Assembly (NCBI GenBank): GCA_020162035.1
Contig: JAIUNM010000003.1
Coordinates: 62,001 to 126,000, forward strand
Source of the DNA: Bacteroidota bacterium
GTDB taxonomy: Bacteria > Bacteroidota > Bacteroidia > B-17B0 > Aurantibacillaceae
DNA: 64,000 bases
Direction of reading: 5' to 3'
In this document: positions 37,191-46,146 of the stretch, piece by piece
How positions within the stretch are numbered: position 1 is the first letter of the stretch
Layout of the letters: each line of letters starts with the position of its first letter
Position numbers and translations under genes: made by a program
The notes under the pieces: model-generated
The model's database searches: none
Seen by the model: only the letters and a program-made list of their open reading frames with translations
Told to the model about the DNA's origin: nothing

Positions 37191-37221
37191 AGTCCTAACA
37201 ATTATGTTAGGACTTTTTTTT
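37191..37221 (+). terminator. Terminator of the ribosomal array
   Basis: AGTCCTAACA/TGTTAGGACT, a perfect 10-bp stem with an ATTA loop, followed by a run of eight or more T. It lies 22 bp after the rplQ stop. Confidence 0.95.
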
Positions 37222-37338
37222 TATATAAATAAATACTTTTTTGTATGCTTACCTAATAGTTAATAAATATTAATTTTAACTATACTAAATTGTAATATTT
37301 AGAGATTGTAAATACTTTCATATTCAAATAAATAATTT

Positions 37339-38214
37339 ATGTTTTTAAAAATATCTAACCTAAGTAAATTGTATGCTGATGGTACAAAAGCACTAACTAA
37401 TGTAAACCTTAATATAGAAAACGGAATGTTTGGCTTGTTAGGCCCAAATGGCGCAGGTAAATCGTCGTTAATGCGCACCATTTCAACTTTACAAGAACCA
37501 AGCGAAGGAACTATTTTTTTAGATGACTTAGATGTTATAAATAATAAAGAAGATATGCGAAAAGTATTAGGTTACTTACCACAAGATTTTGGCTTTTATC
37601 CTAAAGTAAGCGCCGAAGATATGTTGCATCATTTCGCTATTTTAAAAGGTATTTCTAATAAAAACGAAAGAAAAGAAATTTGTGATGCTTTACTTCACCA
37701 AACAAACTTATTTGAAGTACGAAAACGGTATATAGGAGATTATAGTGGAGGAATGCGTCAACGTTTTGGTATTGCGCAAGCTTTGTTAGGCAATCCTAAA
37801 GTTGTAATTGTAGATGAACCAACAGCAGGGCTCGACCCCCAAGAGCGAAACCGTTTTCATAATTTATTAAGCGAAGTTGGCGAAAATATTATTGTTATAC
37901 TTTCAACCCATATTGTTGAAGATGTAAGAAACCTTTGCAGTAAAATGGCAGTAATGAATTTAGGACAAGTAATGTTTGAAGGTAAAACTACAGATTCGTT
38001 AGAATTATTAAAAGGAAAAATTTACTCTACAATAATTGCAAAAGAAGAGTTAGAAGAATTTCGTAAGCAACATAATGTAATTTCAACAAAAGTATCTGAA
38101 GGAAAAATAATTGCACATGTAATTAACGACTCTTTACCTAATTCTAATTTTACAGCTGTAAATGCCGACCTTGAAGATGTTTATTTTTCTTTTATCAATT
38201 CAAATAAAAACTAA
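37339..38214 (+). CDS. ABC transporter ATP-binding protein
   Basis: 291 residues. Walker A GPNGAGKS at 35-42, Q-loop PQDFGF at 81-86, signature YSGGMRQR at 135-142 and Walker B VVIVDE at 155-160 are all intact, with the switch His in STHIVEDV. It belongs to the ABC-2 (drug, lipid or gliding) exporter class. The gene ends 3 bp before a 1233-residue permease fused to an M1-like domain, clearly its partner. The substrate is unknown. Confidence 0.93.
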   Translation: MFLKISNLSKLYADGTKALTNVNLNIENGMFGLLGPNGAGKSSLMRTISTLQEPSEGTIFLDDLDVINNKEDMRKVLGYLPQDFGFYPKVSAEDMLHHFAILKGISNKNERKEICDALLHQTNLFEVRKRYIGDYSGGMRQRFGIAQALLGNPKVVIVDEPTAGLDPQERNRFHNLLSEVGENIIVILSTHIVEDVRNLCSKMAVMNLGQVMFEGKTTDSLELLKGKIYSTIIAKEELEEFRKQHNVISTKVSEGKIIAHVINDSLPNSNFTAVNADLEDVYFSFINSNKN

Positions 38215-38217
38215 ATT

Positions 38218-41200
38218 ATGTTTAAAGAAATTTTTTTATTTGAATTAAAGCAATGGCTTAAGCGCCCAGCTATTTACATTTATTTCGTTATTTTTTTAAC
38301 CGTATCTTTATTAATAGGAGCTGCAATATCTGGTTTGTTTACAGGTGTAACAACTGATACAAATTCGCACATAAACTCTGCAAGTGCAATAGCAGGTATT
38401 TTAACATCGTTTAGCTCAGATTATTTATTAGGTTTAATTACAATACTTGTTTGTGTTGCACTTATGGCAGGTTGTGTACAAAAAGATTTTCAATACAATT
38501 GTTTTTCGTTTTATTTTACAAAACCAGTTTCAAAATTTAGTTATCTAATTGGCAGATTTAGCGCATCATTTTTACTTTCCATTTTTGTAATGATGGCTTT
38601 GTTAATTGGCTTATGGATATCGCTTTTATTAGCTCCTAATAATAATAACCAATTGGGTGAGTTTAAGTTTGCAAATTTTTTTATACCATTTGTAATGTTT
38701 ACGTTGTTAAATACATTTACAATTGGCGCATTATTTTTTAGTATAGTTACCTGGACGCGTAATATGACCAGTGGCTATGTAGGTAGCCTTATTTTTTTAG
38801 TTATAGCAGGTATTGCACGAACTATAACAAGTGATATTGATAATAAAACATTAGCCGCTATAATTGACCCCTTTGGGCAACAAGCTTTAGATACTGTTAC
38901 AGAATATTGGACCCCAGCCGAAAGTAATACACGCATGATTCCATTTAATGGTTATATTTTATACAATCGTTTATTTTGGTTTGCATTATCATGTGGTTTA
39001 ATTGTAATTACATATTTTAAATTCAATTTTAATCAGTTTTTAAATCCAGTAAAATTATTTGGGCGTAAAAATAGTGAACGGACATCTCAACCCTCTAAGC
39101 TTATTCAATCAATTGGTCATTTACCTAAGGTTACACAAGTGTTTAATAATGCATTTGCTTGTAAACAAATTGTGTTTTTAACAAAATTTGAATTTAAAAA
39201 AATAACACGCTCAATTTTCTTTTACATAATGGCTGTGTTGGCAATTTTGTTAACTGTTTTAATAAGCGCATTTTCTGGGTTAATTTATGGTACAGAAACT
39301 TGGCCAGTAACATACACGCAATTAGATCTTTTAGGAGGAATATTTACTTTTTTCTTAATGGTAATGGTAATTTTTTATTCGGGTGTTACCATTTGGCGCG
39401 AACGCGATTGTAAGGTAGATGAACTTGTTGGTGCATCTCCAATTAATAATGCAATTATTTTTAGTTCAAAGTATTTTGCAATTATGGGTTTAGGCATAAT
39501 TATGTATTTAATTTGTATTGTAACTTGTATTGTTTTACAAGCAACAAAAGGCTATTACAACTTTGAAATTGACTTGCACATAAAAAGTCTTTTAGGTATG
39601 AGAATATTTAGTTTAATGATAGTTGTAGCTCTTTCATTATGCATGCAAGTTTTTTTTAGAAACAGATATTTTGGTTTTTTTGGCATGGTGTTAATAATGT
39701 TAGGAATACCAGCCATTTTAAATGCTTTTGATATTGCATTAGATTTACTTAAGTTTAACTCAAGTGGAAGCCAAATGCCTTATTCAGATATGAATGGCTT
39801 TGGTCATACCGTTGGTACTTTCTTTTTATATAAATTTTATTGGTTGGGTTTTGTAATTGTTATAAGTACAATAGCAATTGCAATGTATAAAAGAGGTAAA
39901 GAGTCAACTATTAAATTAAGATGGAAACAAACCTTTAAACAATTTAATTTAAAATATAAATTAATTTTATTAGTTGGTATGTTTTTGTTTGTAGGATGTG
40001 GCTCAATTATTTATTATAACATACGAGTATTAAACCCTTATAAATCAGAAAAAGAAGTTGAAAAATTACAAGTAGATTTTGAAAAAAATTATAAAAAATA
40101 TCAAAACGAACCGCAGCCAAGGGTTGTAGAATCTAATGTACAAGTAGATTTGTATCCTGATGAATTAAAATGTAACATAAAAGGTTTTTATTATTTAAAA
40201 AACAAACATAAAGTTGCAATAAAAAAAATATATATAAATATAAACTACGAAGCATTAATTAAAAACTTTGAGTTTAACGTTTCAATAAAAAAAATAATTA
40301 ATGACACAAGTAGTGGTTTTTATGGCTTTGAACTAAATAAAGATTTAGCACCAGGCGATTCAGTAAAGTTTGATTATGATATTTCTTATGAGCCTAAAAA
40401 CTTTATAATGAAAAAACAACAAACAAAAATTGTATATAATGGAAGTTTTATAAATAACAGTTTGTTACCTTCTATTGGTTACGATCCAAATAGCGAAATT
40501 GATGATAATACAACTCGAGAAAAATATAACCTTATATCTAAGCAACGTATGGCCGCAATTAATGATACAACCGCTTATGGCAACACTTATATTTCGCACG
40601 ATGCAGATTGGATAAGGTTTGAGTGTGTAGTTTCAACAAAGGAAGGACAAACTGCAATTGCCCCAGGTTATTTACAAAAAGATTGGAAAAAAGATAATAG
40701 GCATTATTTTCAATACAAAATGGATTCTCCAATTCTTAATTTTTATTCTTTCTTATCGGCCAATTACGAAATAAAAAAAGATAAATGGGTAAACCCTCTT
40801 AATAAAACTAACGAAGTAAATATTGAAATTTATTATCAAAAAGGACATGAGTATAATATTGAAAAAATGATTAAAGGAATTAAAAAATCGTTAGATTATT
40901 ATACAAAAAACTTTAGCCCTTATCAACATAAACAAGTAAGAATTTTAGAATTTCCGCGCTATTCAACATTTGCACAGTCTTTCCCTAATACAATTCCTTT
41001 TTCTGAAGGTATTGGATTTATTGCAAAATTAAATAACGAAAACATTGAAGAGGTTGATTATACTTTTTATGTAACAGCACACGAAGTAGCACACCAATGG
41101 TGGGCGCACCAAGTAATTGGCGCAAATGTACAGGGTAGCACTTTAATGTCGGAAACCATGAGCCAATACAGTGCATTAATGGTAATGGAAAAAGAATACG

Positions 41201-41919
41201 GGCAAGCGGCAATGCGTAAGTTTTTAAAATATGAAATGAATTCGTATTTACAAGGCAGAGCAATGGAAAGAAGAAAAGAAGTGCCATTAATGCTTTGCGA
41301 AAATCAACAATACATACATTATAACAAGGGCAGTGTAATAATGTATGCCTTAAAAGATTATTTAGGAGAAGATTCATTAAACGCGGCATTGCAACGTTAT
41401 ATTAAAAAAGTTGCTTTTCAGGAACCGCCATTTACAACAGCAAACGATTTTTATAGTTTTATTAAAACAGCAACACCAGATAGTTTAAAGGAAACTGTTA
41501 AAGATTTATTTGAGCGTATAGTTGTGTTTAACAATAAAGTAAAAAATTGGTCATATACAAAAACAACAAATGGTAAATTTAAAATTACGGCAACATTAAG
41601 TTGCATTAAAACACAAAACGACAGTGTAGGTAGAGCTTTTGATGTTAAACCAAACGATTGGATTGATATTGGCGTATTTGCAAAAAATGAAAAACATCAA
41701 AACTCGTATGGAGAAATAATTTATTTGAAAAAAATAAAAATAAATGGCAAAGAGCAAAAATTTGAATTAATTGTAGATAAAGAACCATACATGTTTGGGA
41801 TAGACCCTTTAAATAAATTAATTGATAAAGATAATGGCGATAACAGTATGGATAAAAACGGTAAAGTAATTGGAGGTGGAATAGGTGATGTGGGTGCGGT
41901 TGTTGTAAAAGCAGAGTAG
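38218..41919 (+). CDS. ABC-2 permease fused to M1-family metallopeptidase-like domain
   Basis: 1233 residues. The N-terminal half (about 1-600) has two ABC-2 permease units with a dozen hydrophobic segments. From about 640 to the end it is an extracytoplasmic M1 (gluzincin) fold. The zinc motif HEVAH is at residues 955-959 and a candidate third ligand is Glu979 in LMSETMSQYSA, one residue further on than the HEXXH-X18-E spacing. The GxMEN exopeptidase motif is not seen: its place has FPRYSTFAQSFPNTIPFSE. The fusion is a known Bacteroidota family, but I know of no defined substrate. The stop lies one base from that of the convergent flavin reductase. Confidence 0.9.
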   Translation: MFKEIFLFELKQWLKRPAIYIYFVIFLTVSLLIGAAISGLFTGVTTDTNSHINSASAIAGILTSFSSDYLLGLITILVCVALMAGCVQKDFQYNCFSFYFTKPVSKFSYLIGRFSASFLLSIFVMMALLIGLWISLLLAPNNNNQLGEFKFANFFIPFVMFTLLNTFTIGALFFSIVTWTRNMTSGYVGSLIFLVIAGIARTITSDIDNKTLAAIIDPFGQQALDTVTEYWTPAESNTRMIPFNGYILYNRLFWFALSCGLIVITYFKFNFNQFLNPVKLFGRKNSERTSQPSKLIQSIGHLPKVTQVFNNAFACKQIVFLTKFEFKKITRSIFFYIMAVLAILLTVLISAFSGLIYGTETWPVTYTQLDLLGGIFTFFLMVMVIFYSGVTIWRERDCKVDELVGASPINNAIIFSSKYFAIMGLGIIMYLICIVTCIVLQATKGYYNFEIDLHIKSLLGMRIFSLMIVVALSLCMQVFFRNRYFGFFGMVLIMLGIPAILNAFDIALDLLKFNSSGSQMPYSDMNGFGHTVGTFFLYKFYWLGFVIVISTIAIAMYKRGKESTIKLRWKQTFKQFNLKYKLILLVGMFLFVGCGSIIYYNIRVLNPYKSEKEVEKLQVDFEKNYKKYQNEPQPRVVESNVQVDLYPDELKCNIKGFYYLKNKHKVAIKKIYININYEALIKNFEFNVSIKKIINDTSSGFYGFELNKDLAPGDSVKFDYDISYEPKNFIMKKQQTKIVYNGSFINNSLLPSIGYDPNSEIDDNTTREKYNLISKQRMAAINDTTAYGNTYISHDADWIRFECVVSTKEGQTAIAPGYLQKDWKKDNRHYFQYKMDSPILNFYSFLSANYEIKKDKWVNPLNKTNEVNIEIYYQKGHEYNIEKMIKGIKKSLDYYTKNFSPYQHKQVRILEFPRYSTFAQSFPNTIPFSEGIGFIAKLNNENIEEVDYTFYVTAHEVAHQWWAHQVIGANVQGSTLMSETMSQYSALMVMEKEYGQAAMRKFLKYEMNSYLQGRAMERRKEVPLMLCENQQYIHYNKGSVIMYALKDYLGEDSLNAALQRYIKKVAFQEPPFTTANDFYSFIKTATPDSLKETVKDLFERIVVFNNKVKNWSYTKTTNGKFKITATLSCIKTQNDSVGRAFDVKPNDWIDIGVFAKNEKHQNSYGEIIYLKKIKINGKEQKFELIVDKEPYMFGIDPLNKLIDKDNGDNSMDKNGKVIGGGIGDVGAVVVKAE

Positions 41920-41920
41920 A

Positions 41921-42775
41921 TTAACTTAACAACACCATCCATGCTTCTTTAACTTTATTAAGTTGCAATAAGCTTTGTGCAAACAAATGTTTTTCGTTTT
42001 CTGAATTAAATTTAGGAACATTATTTTTATAATTATCAATTTCGGTTTGTGTTGGTAAATTCTCCACACTTCCTAACAAACCTAAATTGTTACCAGTTAA
42101 AATAGTGCTGTTTTTAATTTCATTTGGTATAGCATCAAAACCTATTCCAATTGTTGTTATAGGTTTTTGTACTTCAAATAAAGCATTTCCGTTAGCTCTG
42201 CAGTACCAATTATCGCCCATGCGTGCAACCAAATCAATTTTAGTGGTGTCTATTTGGTTTTCGCTATTTAGTATAGCTTCATTTATGTGTATTTTAATAA
42301 TTTCGCAAATTATTAAATTGCCTGCGCCACCTTGTTTACCAAGTTCTTTAACTTCAATAACTTTACATTCTAGTTGTACAGGGCTTTCTAACACTCTCGG
42401 GGGTGTTACTAATTCAGATTTTAACTCTGTAAACCCTGCTTTTTTAAATTCATTTATACCTTTTGTAAATGGGCTACTTGCTAAACTTGTTTGATGCACC
42501 ATATTGTAATTAACAATATTAATTACACATTCTGGCACTTCTAAAATATTTAATAAAGTATCTTTTGGTGCACCTGTTCTTCCGCTATACGCAGGAGAAA
42601 ATACCGCAATAGGAGGGTTGCTCGAAAAAATATTAAAAAAACTAAAAGGCGCTAAATTTACTTCGCCATTTTTACTAATGCTACTTGCAAAACAAATAGG
42701 ACGAGGAGCAACAGCACTTTGTAAATACTTTTGAAGAGCAGGAATACTTAAATCTTTTGGGTTAATACTTAACAT
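41921..42775 (-). CDS. Flavin reductase family protein (FMN-binding split barrel)
   Basis: 284 residues. The opening LQKYLQSAVAPRPICFASSISKNGEVNLAPFSFFNIFSSNPPIAVFSP is typical of the FMN-binding split-barrel flavin reductase-like family, and SGRTGAPKDTLLNILEVPECVINIV follows. It probably binds FMN, but its reaction is unknown. I chose the ATG at 42775, two bases after the upstream CoA-binding gene. An in-frame ATG at 42814 would overlap that gene and add a Phe-rich stretch the family lacks. Confidence 0.85.
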   Translation of the reverse strand: MLSINPKDLSIPALQKYLQSAVAPRPICFASSISKNGEVNLAPFSFFNIFSSNPPIAVFSPAYSGRTGAPKDTLLNILEVPECVINIVNYNMVHQTSLASSPFTKGINEFKKAGFTELKSELVTPPRVLESPVQLECKVIEVKELGKQGGAGNLIICEIIKIHINEAILNSENQIDTTKIDLVARMGDNWYCRANGNALFEVQKPITTIGIGFDAIPNEIKNSTILTGNNLGLLGSVENLPTQTEIDNYKNNVPKFNSENEKHLFAQSLLQLNKVKEAWMVLLS

Positions 42776-42777
42776 AT

Positions 42778-43140
42778 TTAATAGGAATTTAAACTTAATA
42801 AAACTAATGTACAAGCCTCAACACATTCTATATTATGCGAGTTTAATAAAGTATAGATAGTTGGATTTTCTGTACCTGGGTTAAAAATTACTCGTTTAGG
42901 TTTTAAAGAAATAATGTAATCTATCCAATTTTGTTGAAGTGTAGGGTTAATGTATAATGTAACTGTATGTACATTATCTAAAATAGGTTTGTTTGTAATA
43001 ATTGGAATTGATTCAATCATTCCTTCTTTAATTCCAATAGGGTAAACAGTGTGCCCATTTAAAACTAATTTTACAGTTGCTTTAAAACTATATCTATCAG
43101 TTTTAGGCGATGCGCCAATTATAACAGTTGGTTTATTCAT
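42778..43140 (-). CDS. CoA-binding domain protein (YccU-like)
   Basis: 120 residues with a Rossmann fold: TVIIGASPKTDRYSFKATVKLVLNGHTVYPIGIKEGMIESIPI at the start, then TVTLYINPTLQQNWIDYIISLKPKRVIFNPGTENPTIYTLLNSHNIECVEACTLVLL. This is the small CoA_binding family (YccU type). Its biochemical role is not established. It is followed 2 bp on by the flavin reductase gene, so the pair forms an operon. Confidence 0.85.
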   Translation of the reverse strand: MNKPTVIIGASPKTDRYSFKATVKLVLNGHTVYPIGIKEGMIESIPIITNKPILDNVHTVTLYINPTLQQNWIDYIISLKPKRVIFNPGTENPTIYTLLNSHNIECVEACTLVLLSLNSY

Positions 43141-43148
43141 TAATACTA

Positions 43149-43156
43149 CAAAGTTA
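43149..43156 (-). promoter_or_regulatory. Candidate -7 element of the CoA-binding/flavin reductase operon
   Basis: On the minus strand TAACTTTG matches TAnnTTTG exactly, only 8 bp from the ATG, implying a nearly leaderless transcript. The -33 region lacks a clear TTTG. Confidence 0.45.
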
Positions 43157-43370
43157 CCAAAAATTATTGTAATTTATTTTTTATGTATTTAAGTACTGGG
43201 CATTAATGCTTGTTGAATTTAATTGAGCAATAAAAAAATATTTGTTTTAGGATTATTTTGTGTTTTTTTATTTTAACACTTTTAAAATGATGTTTTTCAG
43301 GTGCTTTTTTTCTAATTTTATCTATTTAATGATTATATTGGTATTCATTTTCATATTTTTTATAAAAATA

Positions 43371-43401
43371 TTTGTAAATCAAAAAAAACTCACTACATTT
43401 G
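43371..43401 (+). promoter_or_regulatory. Promoter of rplM-rpsI-rpsB
   Basis: TTTG at 43371-43374, 19 nt, then TACATTTG at 43394-43401: full consensus match, 41 bp before rplM. Confidence 0.85.
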
Positions 43402-43442
43402 CACCCCTTATTTAAGGAAAATACAAAAAAATAAGTAAAAAA

Positions 43443-43898
43443 GTGGACGCATTAAGTTATAAAACAAAGTATGTAACCAAAACAAATTCAGGTAAAGAGT
43501 GGTTGTTGGTTGATGCAGAAAATGAAGTTGTAGGTCGTTTAGCTTCTAAAGTTGCTATGTTATTACGTGGTAAACATTTACCAAGTTACACACCTCATAC
43601 AGATTCTGGTAGTAATGTAATTATTATTAACGCAGAAAAAGTGCGTTTTACAGGTAAAAAATTAACCGATAAAGTATACACACGTTATACTGGTTACCAA
43701 GGTGGGCAAAGATTTGCAACTCCTAAAGAGTTATTAGCAAAAAAACCAGAAGAAATTTTGTTACATGCTATTCATGGTATGTTACCAAAAGGTCGTTTAG
43801 GTAGAGTTTACAACACAAATATTCGTGTATTTGCTGGTGATAAACACGGTATGGATGCTCAACAACCAAAAAAAGTAGATTTAAGCAAAATTAAATAA
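43443..43898 (+). CDS. rplM: 50S ribosomal protein L13
   Basis: 151 residues. uL13 is an early 50S assembly protein. It starts at a GTG (43443), giving DALSYKTKYVTKTNSGKEWLLVDAENEVVGRLASKVAMLLRGKHLPSYTPHTDSGSNVIIINAEKV. No in-frame ATG lies before the conserved core, and the DxLSYKT opening is the usual one in Bacteroidota. The block GRLGRVYNTNIRVFAGDKHGMDAQQP ends the protein. It is paired with rpsI, 13 bp downstream, as in most bacteria. Confidence 0.97.
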   Translation: MDALSYKTKYVTKTNSGKEWLLVDAENEVVGRLASKVAMLLRGKHLPSYTPHTDSGSNVIIINAEKVRFTGKKLTDKVYTRYTGYQGGQRFATPKELLAKKPEEILLHAIHGMLPKGRLGRVYNTNIRVFAGDKHGMDAQQPKKVDLSKIK

Positions 43899-43911
43899 AT
43901 AAAAAGATTAA

Positions 43912-44298
43912 ATGGAAGTAATCAAAACATCGGGTCGTCGTAAAACTTCAGTAGCACGTGCTTATGTAACAAAAGGCAGTGGCAAAGTAGAAGTAAACGG
44001 TAAAGATTATAAAGAATATTTTAAAACACCAACTTTACATTATTATGTATTACAATCGTTAAACGTTGTAAATGTAGCTAACGAGTATGATGTTAAAGTT
44101 AATGTAAAAGGTGGTGGTACAACTGGTCAAGCTCAAGCTATACGTCTTGCAATTGCAAAAGCATTAGTTGAGTATAATGCAGAAAGCAAACCAGTTTTAA
44201 GAGCAGAAGGTTTAGTTACTCGCGATCCTCGTATGGTTGAGCGTAAAAAATTCGGTCAAAAGAAAGCGCGTGCTCGTTTCCAATTCAGCAAACGTTAA
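43912..44298 (+). CDS. rpsI: 30S ribosomal protein S9
   Basis: 128 residues. uS9 places its C-terminal tail next to the P-site tRNA. The start VIKTSGRRKTSVARAYVTKGSGKVEVNGKDYKEYF and the end LVTRDPRMVERKKFGQKKARARFQFSKR, with the terminal SKR, are diagnostic. It follows rplM and is 30 bp before rpsB, so rplM-rpsI-rpsB form one operon. Confidence 0.98.
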   Translation: MEVIKTSGRRKTSVARAYVTKGSGKVEVNGKDYKEYFKTPTLHYYVLQSLNVVNVANEYDVKVNVKGGGTTGQAQAIRLAIAKALVEYNAESKPVLRAEGLVTRDPRMVERKKFGQKKARARFQFSKR

Positions 44299-44328
44299 TA
44301 GATTTAATAATAAGGATTATAACAAGAT

Positions 44329-45180
44329 ATGTCAAACAGATCATCATTTAACGAATTACTTGAAGTGGGTGCCCACTTCGGTCACCAAAAAAGTAAATGG
44401 AACCCAGCAATGGCTCCGTTCATTTATTCTGAAAAAAACGGAATTCACATTATCGATTTAAATAAAACAGTTGCAAAAATCGAAGAAGCTGCAACTGCTA
44501 TTAAAAATATTGCTCGTAGCGGACGCAAAGTGTTATTTGTTGCAACTAAAAAGCAAGCAAAAGATATAGTTGCCGAAAAAACAAAAGCTATTGGCATGCC
44601 ATATGTAACTGAACGCTGGCCTGGTGGAATGTTAACAAACTTCCAAACTATCCGTAAATCAGTTCGTCGCATGAGCCAAATTGATAAAATGGCAACTGAT
44701 GGTACTTTTCAAAATATTTCAAAACGCGAACGTTTACAATTATCTCGCGAAAGAGAAAAATTAGAAATTAACTTTGGTTCAATTTCAGATTTATCACGTC
44801 TTCCAGCAGCTTTGTTTATAGTAGATATTACTAAAGAACATATTGCTGTAGCAGAAGCTAAACGTTTAAATATTCCAACATTTGCTATTGTTGATACAAA
44901 CTCAAACCCAAATGAAGTTGATTATGCAGTACCAGCAAATGATGATGCTTCAACTTCTGTTGCTTACATTATTGATGTAATGTGTAAAGCAATTACTGAA
45001 GGTTTAAGCGATAGAAAAATGGATAAAGAATCTGCAGGCGAAGAAAATGATACTAAAGCTCACAGCGCAAACGAAGCTGAAGAATTAGTTGAAGGTGCTA
45101 AAGTAAAAGGTTTCTCTAAAAAAGATGATGAAGATGGTTCTAAAAAACCTCGCAAAAGAACGACAACAGCTAAAAAATAA
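44329..45180 (+). CDS. rpsB: 30S ribosomal protein S2
   Basis: 283 residues. The core reads FNELLEVGAHFGHQKSKWNPAMAPFIYSEKNGIHIIDLNKTV, then VLFVATKKQAKDIV, RWPGGMLTNFQTIRKS and PTFAIVDTNSNPNEVDYAVPANDDAS, all bS2/uS2 signatures. The last 50 residues form an acidic then basic disordered tail (EEDGSKKPRKRTTTAKK when shortened), longer than in E. coli. It is followed by a hairpin-T-tract terminator before tsf. Confidence 0.97.
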   Translation: MSNRSSFNELLEVGAHFGHQKSKWNPAMAPFIYSEKNGIHIIDLNKTVAKIEEAATAIKNIARSGRKVLFVATKKQAKDIVAEKTKAIGMPYVTERWPGGMLTNFQTIRKSVRRMSQIDKMATDGTFQNISKRERLQLSREREKLEINFGSISDLSRLPAALFIVDITKEHIAVAEAKRLNIPTFAIVDTNSNPNEVDYAVPANDDASTSVAYIIDVMCKAITEGLSDRKMDKESAGEENDTKAHSANEAEELVEGAKVKGFSKKDDEDGSKKPRKRTTTAKK

Positions 45181-45203
45181 AATTAAATAACAAATAAATT
45201 TAG

Positions 45204-45240
45204 CGGTCATTCTGTTTAAACAGCTTGACCGTTTTTTTTA
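45204..45240 (+). terminator. Terminator or attenuator between rpsB and tsf
   Basis: CGGTCA (45204-45209) pairs with TGACCG (45226-45231), followed by eight T. The inside is itself self-complementary (CTGTTTAAACAG). It lies 32 bp before tsf and no full promoter is evident after it, so it may act as partial termination. Confidence 0.85.
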
Positions 45241-45271
45241 AAAATAATATAAACGAATAAATAAAATTAAA

Positions 45272-46096
45272 ATGGCAATAACAGCAGCAGATGTAAACAA
45301 ATTACGCCAGCAAACAGGTGCAGGTATGATGGATTGTAAAAAAGCTTTAGAAGAAACAAATGGTGATTTTGAAGCAGCAGTAGATTTTTTACGTAAAAAA
45401 GGAGCTAAAGTAGCAGCAAATCGTCAAGATAGAGATGCTAAAGAAGGTGTAGTATTATCTAAAGTTACAGCAGATAATAAAGTTGGAGTAGTAGTTAGTG
45501 TTAATTGCGAAACTGATTTCGTTGCTAAAAATGCCGATTTTATTGCTTTTGCTGAATCTATTACAAACATTGCATTAGAAAAACAACCAGCTGATATCGA
45601 AGCATTAAAAGCATTGCCTTACAATAATGATATTACCGTAGGCGATAAATTTATGGAGCAAGTTGCTAAGATTGGCGAAAAAATAGACATAGGTTTTTAC
45701 AGTTTAGTTAAAGCCGAAAATGTTATAGGTTATATTCACCCAGGTAATCGTTTAGCTGTTACTGTTGGTTTTAATAAATCAGTATCGGGTGAGGTTGCTA
45801 AAAATATTGCAATGCAAGCTGCAGCAATGGCACCAGTTGCTTTAGATAAAGATGATGTTGATCCAACAATTATTGCGCGTGAGTTAGAAATTGCAAAAGA
45901 AACAACTCGTGCCGAAGGTAAGCCAGAAGATATGGTAGAAAAAATTGCTCAAGGTAAATTAAATAAATTTTATAAAGAAAGCACTTTATTAAACCAAGAG
46001 TATTTTATTGATAACAAATTTACTGTTCGTCAATATTTACAAAGCGTAGAAAAAGACTTAAACATAACAGCATTTAAACGCTTCTCGTTATCTTAA
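45272..46096 (+). CDS. tsf: Elongation factor Ts
   Basis: 274 residues. EF-Ts is the nucleotide exchange factor of EF-Tu. It opens AITAADVNKLRQQTGAGMMDCKKALEETNGDFEAAVDFLRKKG (UBA-like domain), then VGVVVSVNCETDFVAKNADF, the EF-Tu contact block. The C-terminal INxFKRFSLS type ending is present. It follows rpsB, the normal partner, but beyond a terminator hairpin, and ends 10 bp before another terminator. Confidence 0.97.
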   Translation: MAITAADVNKLRQQTGAGMMDCKKALEETNGDFEAAVDFLRKKGAKVAANRQDRDAKEGVVLSKVTADNKVGVVVSVNCETDFVAKNADFIAFAESITNIALEKQPADIEALKALPYNNDITVGDKFMEQVAKIGEKIDIGFYSLVKAENVIGYIHPGNRLAVTVGFNKSVSGEVAKNIAMQAAAMAPVALDKDDVDPTIIARELEIAKETTRAEGKPEDMVEKIAQGKLNKFYKESTLLNQEYFIDNKFTVRQYLQSVEKDLNITAFKRFSLS

Positions 46097-46105
46097 TTAT
46101 TAATT

Positions 46106-46134
46106 AATCCCGCCTTTAAAGCGGGATTTTTTTT
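46106..46134 (+). terminator. Terminator after tsf
   Basis: AATCCCGC/GCGGGATT, a perfect 8-bp stem over a 7-nt loop, followed by a run of T. It lies between tsf and pyrH. Confidence 0.93.
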
Positions 46135-46146
46135 AACCCTAATAAA

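Larger units (their letters stand above)
43141..43442. other. Divergent intergenic region, 302 bp
   Basis: Very AT-rich spacer between the CoA-binding gene (minus) and rplM (plus). It contains a promoter for each side (see separate entries). Between them, 43160-43365, I see only T-rich sequence with no long inverted repeat, open frame or RNA fold. Confidence 0.6.

Noticed and set aside
41018..41389. 123-codon minus-strand reading frame inside the ABC-M1 gene
   Set aside because: It is antisense to a conserved metallopeptidase core. Its composition follows the sense gene and no start context is seen.
42776..42814. 13-residue extension of the flavin reductase
   Set aside because: It overlaps the upstream CoA-binding gene and adds a Phe-rich stretch. 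The ATG at 42775 fits the family and the operon spacing.
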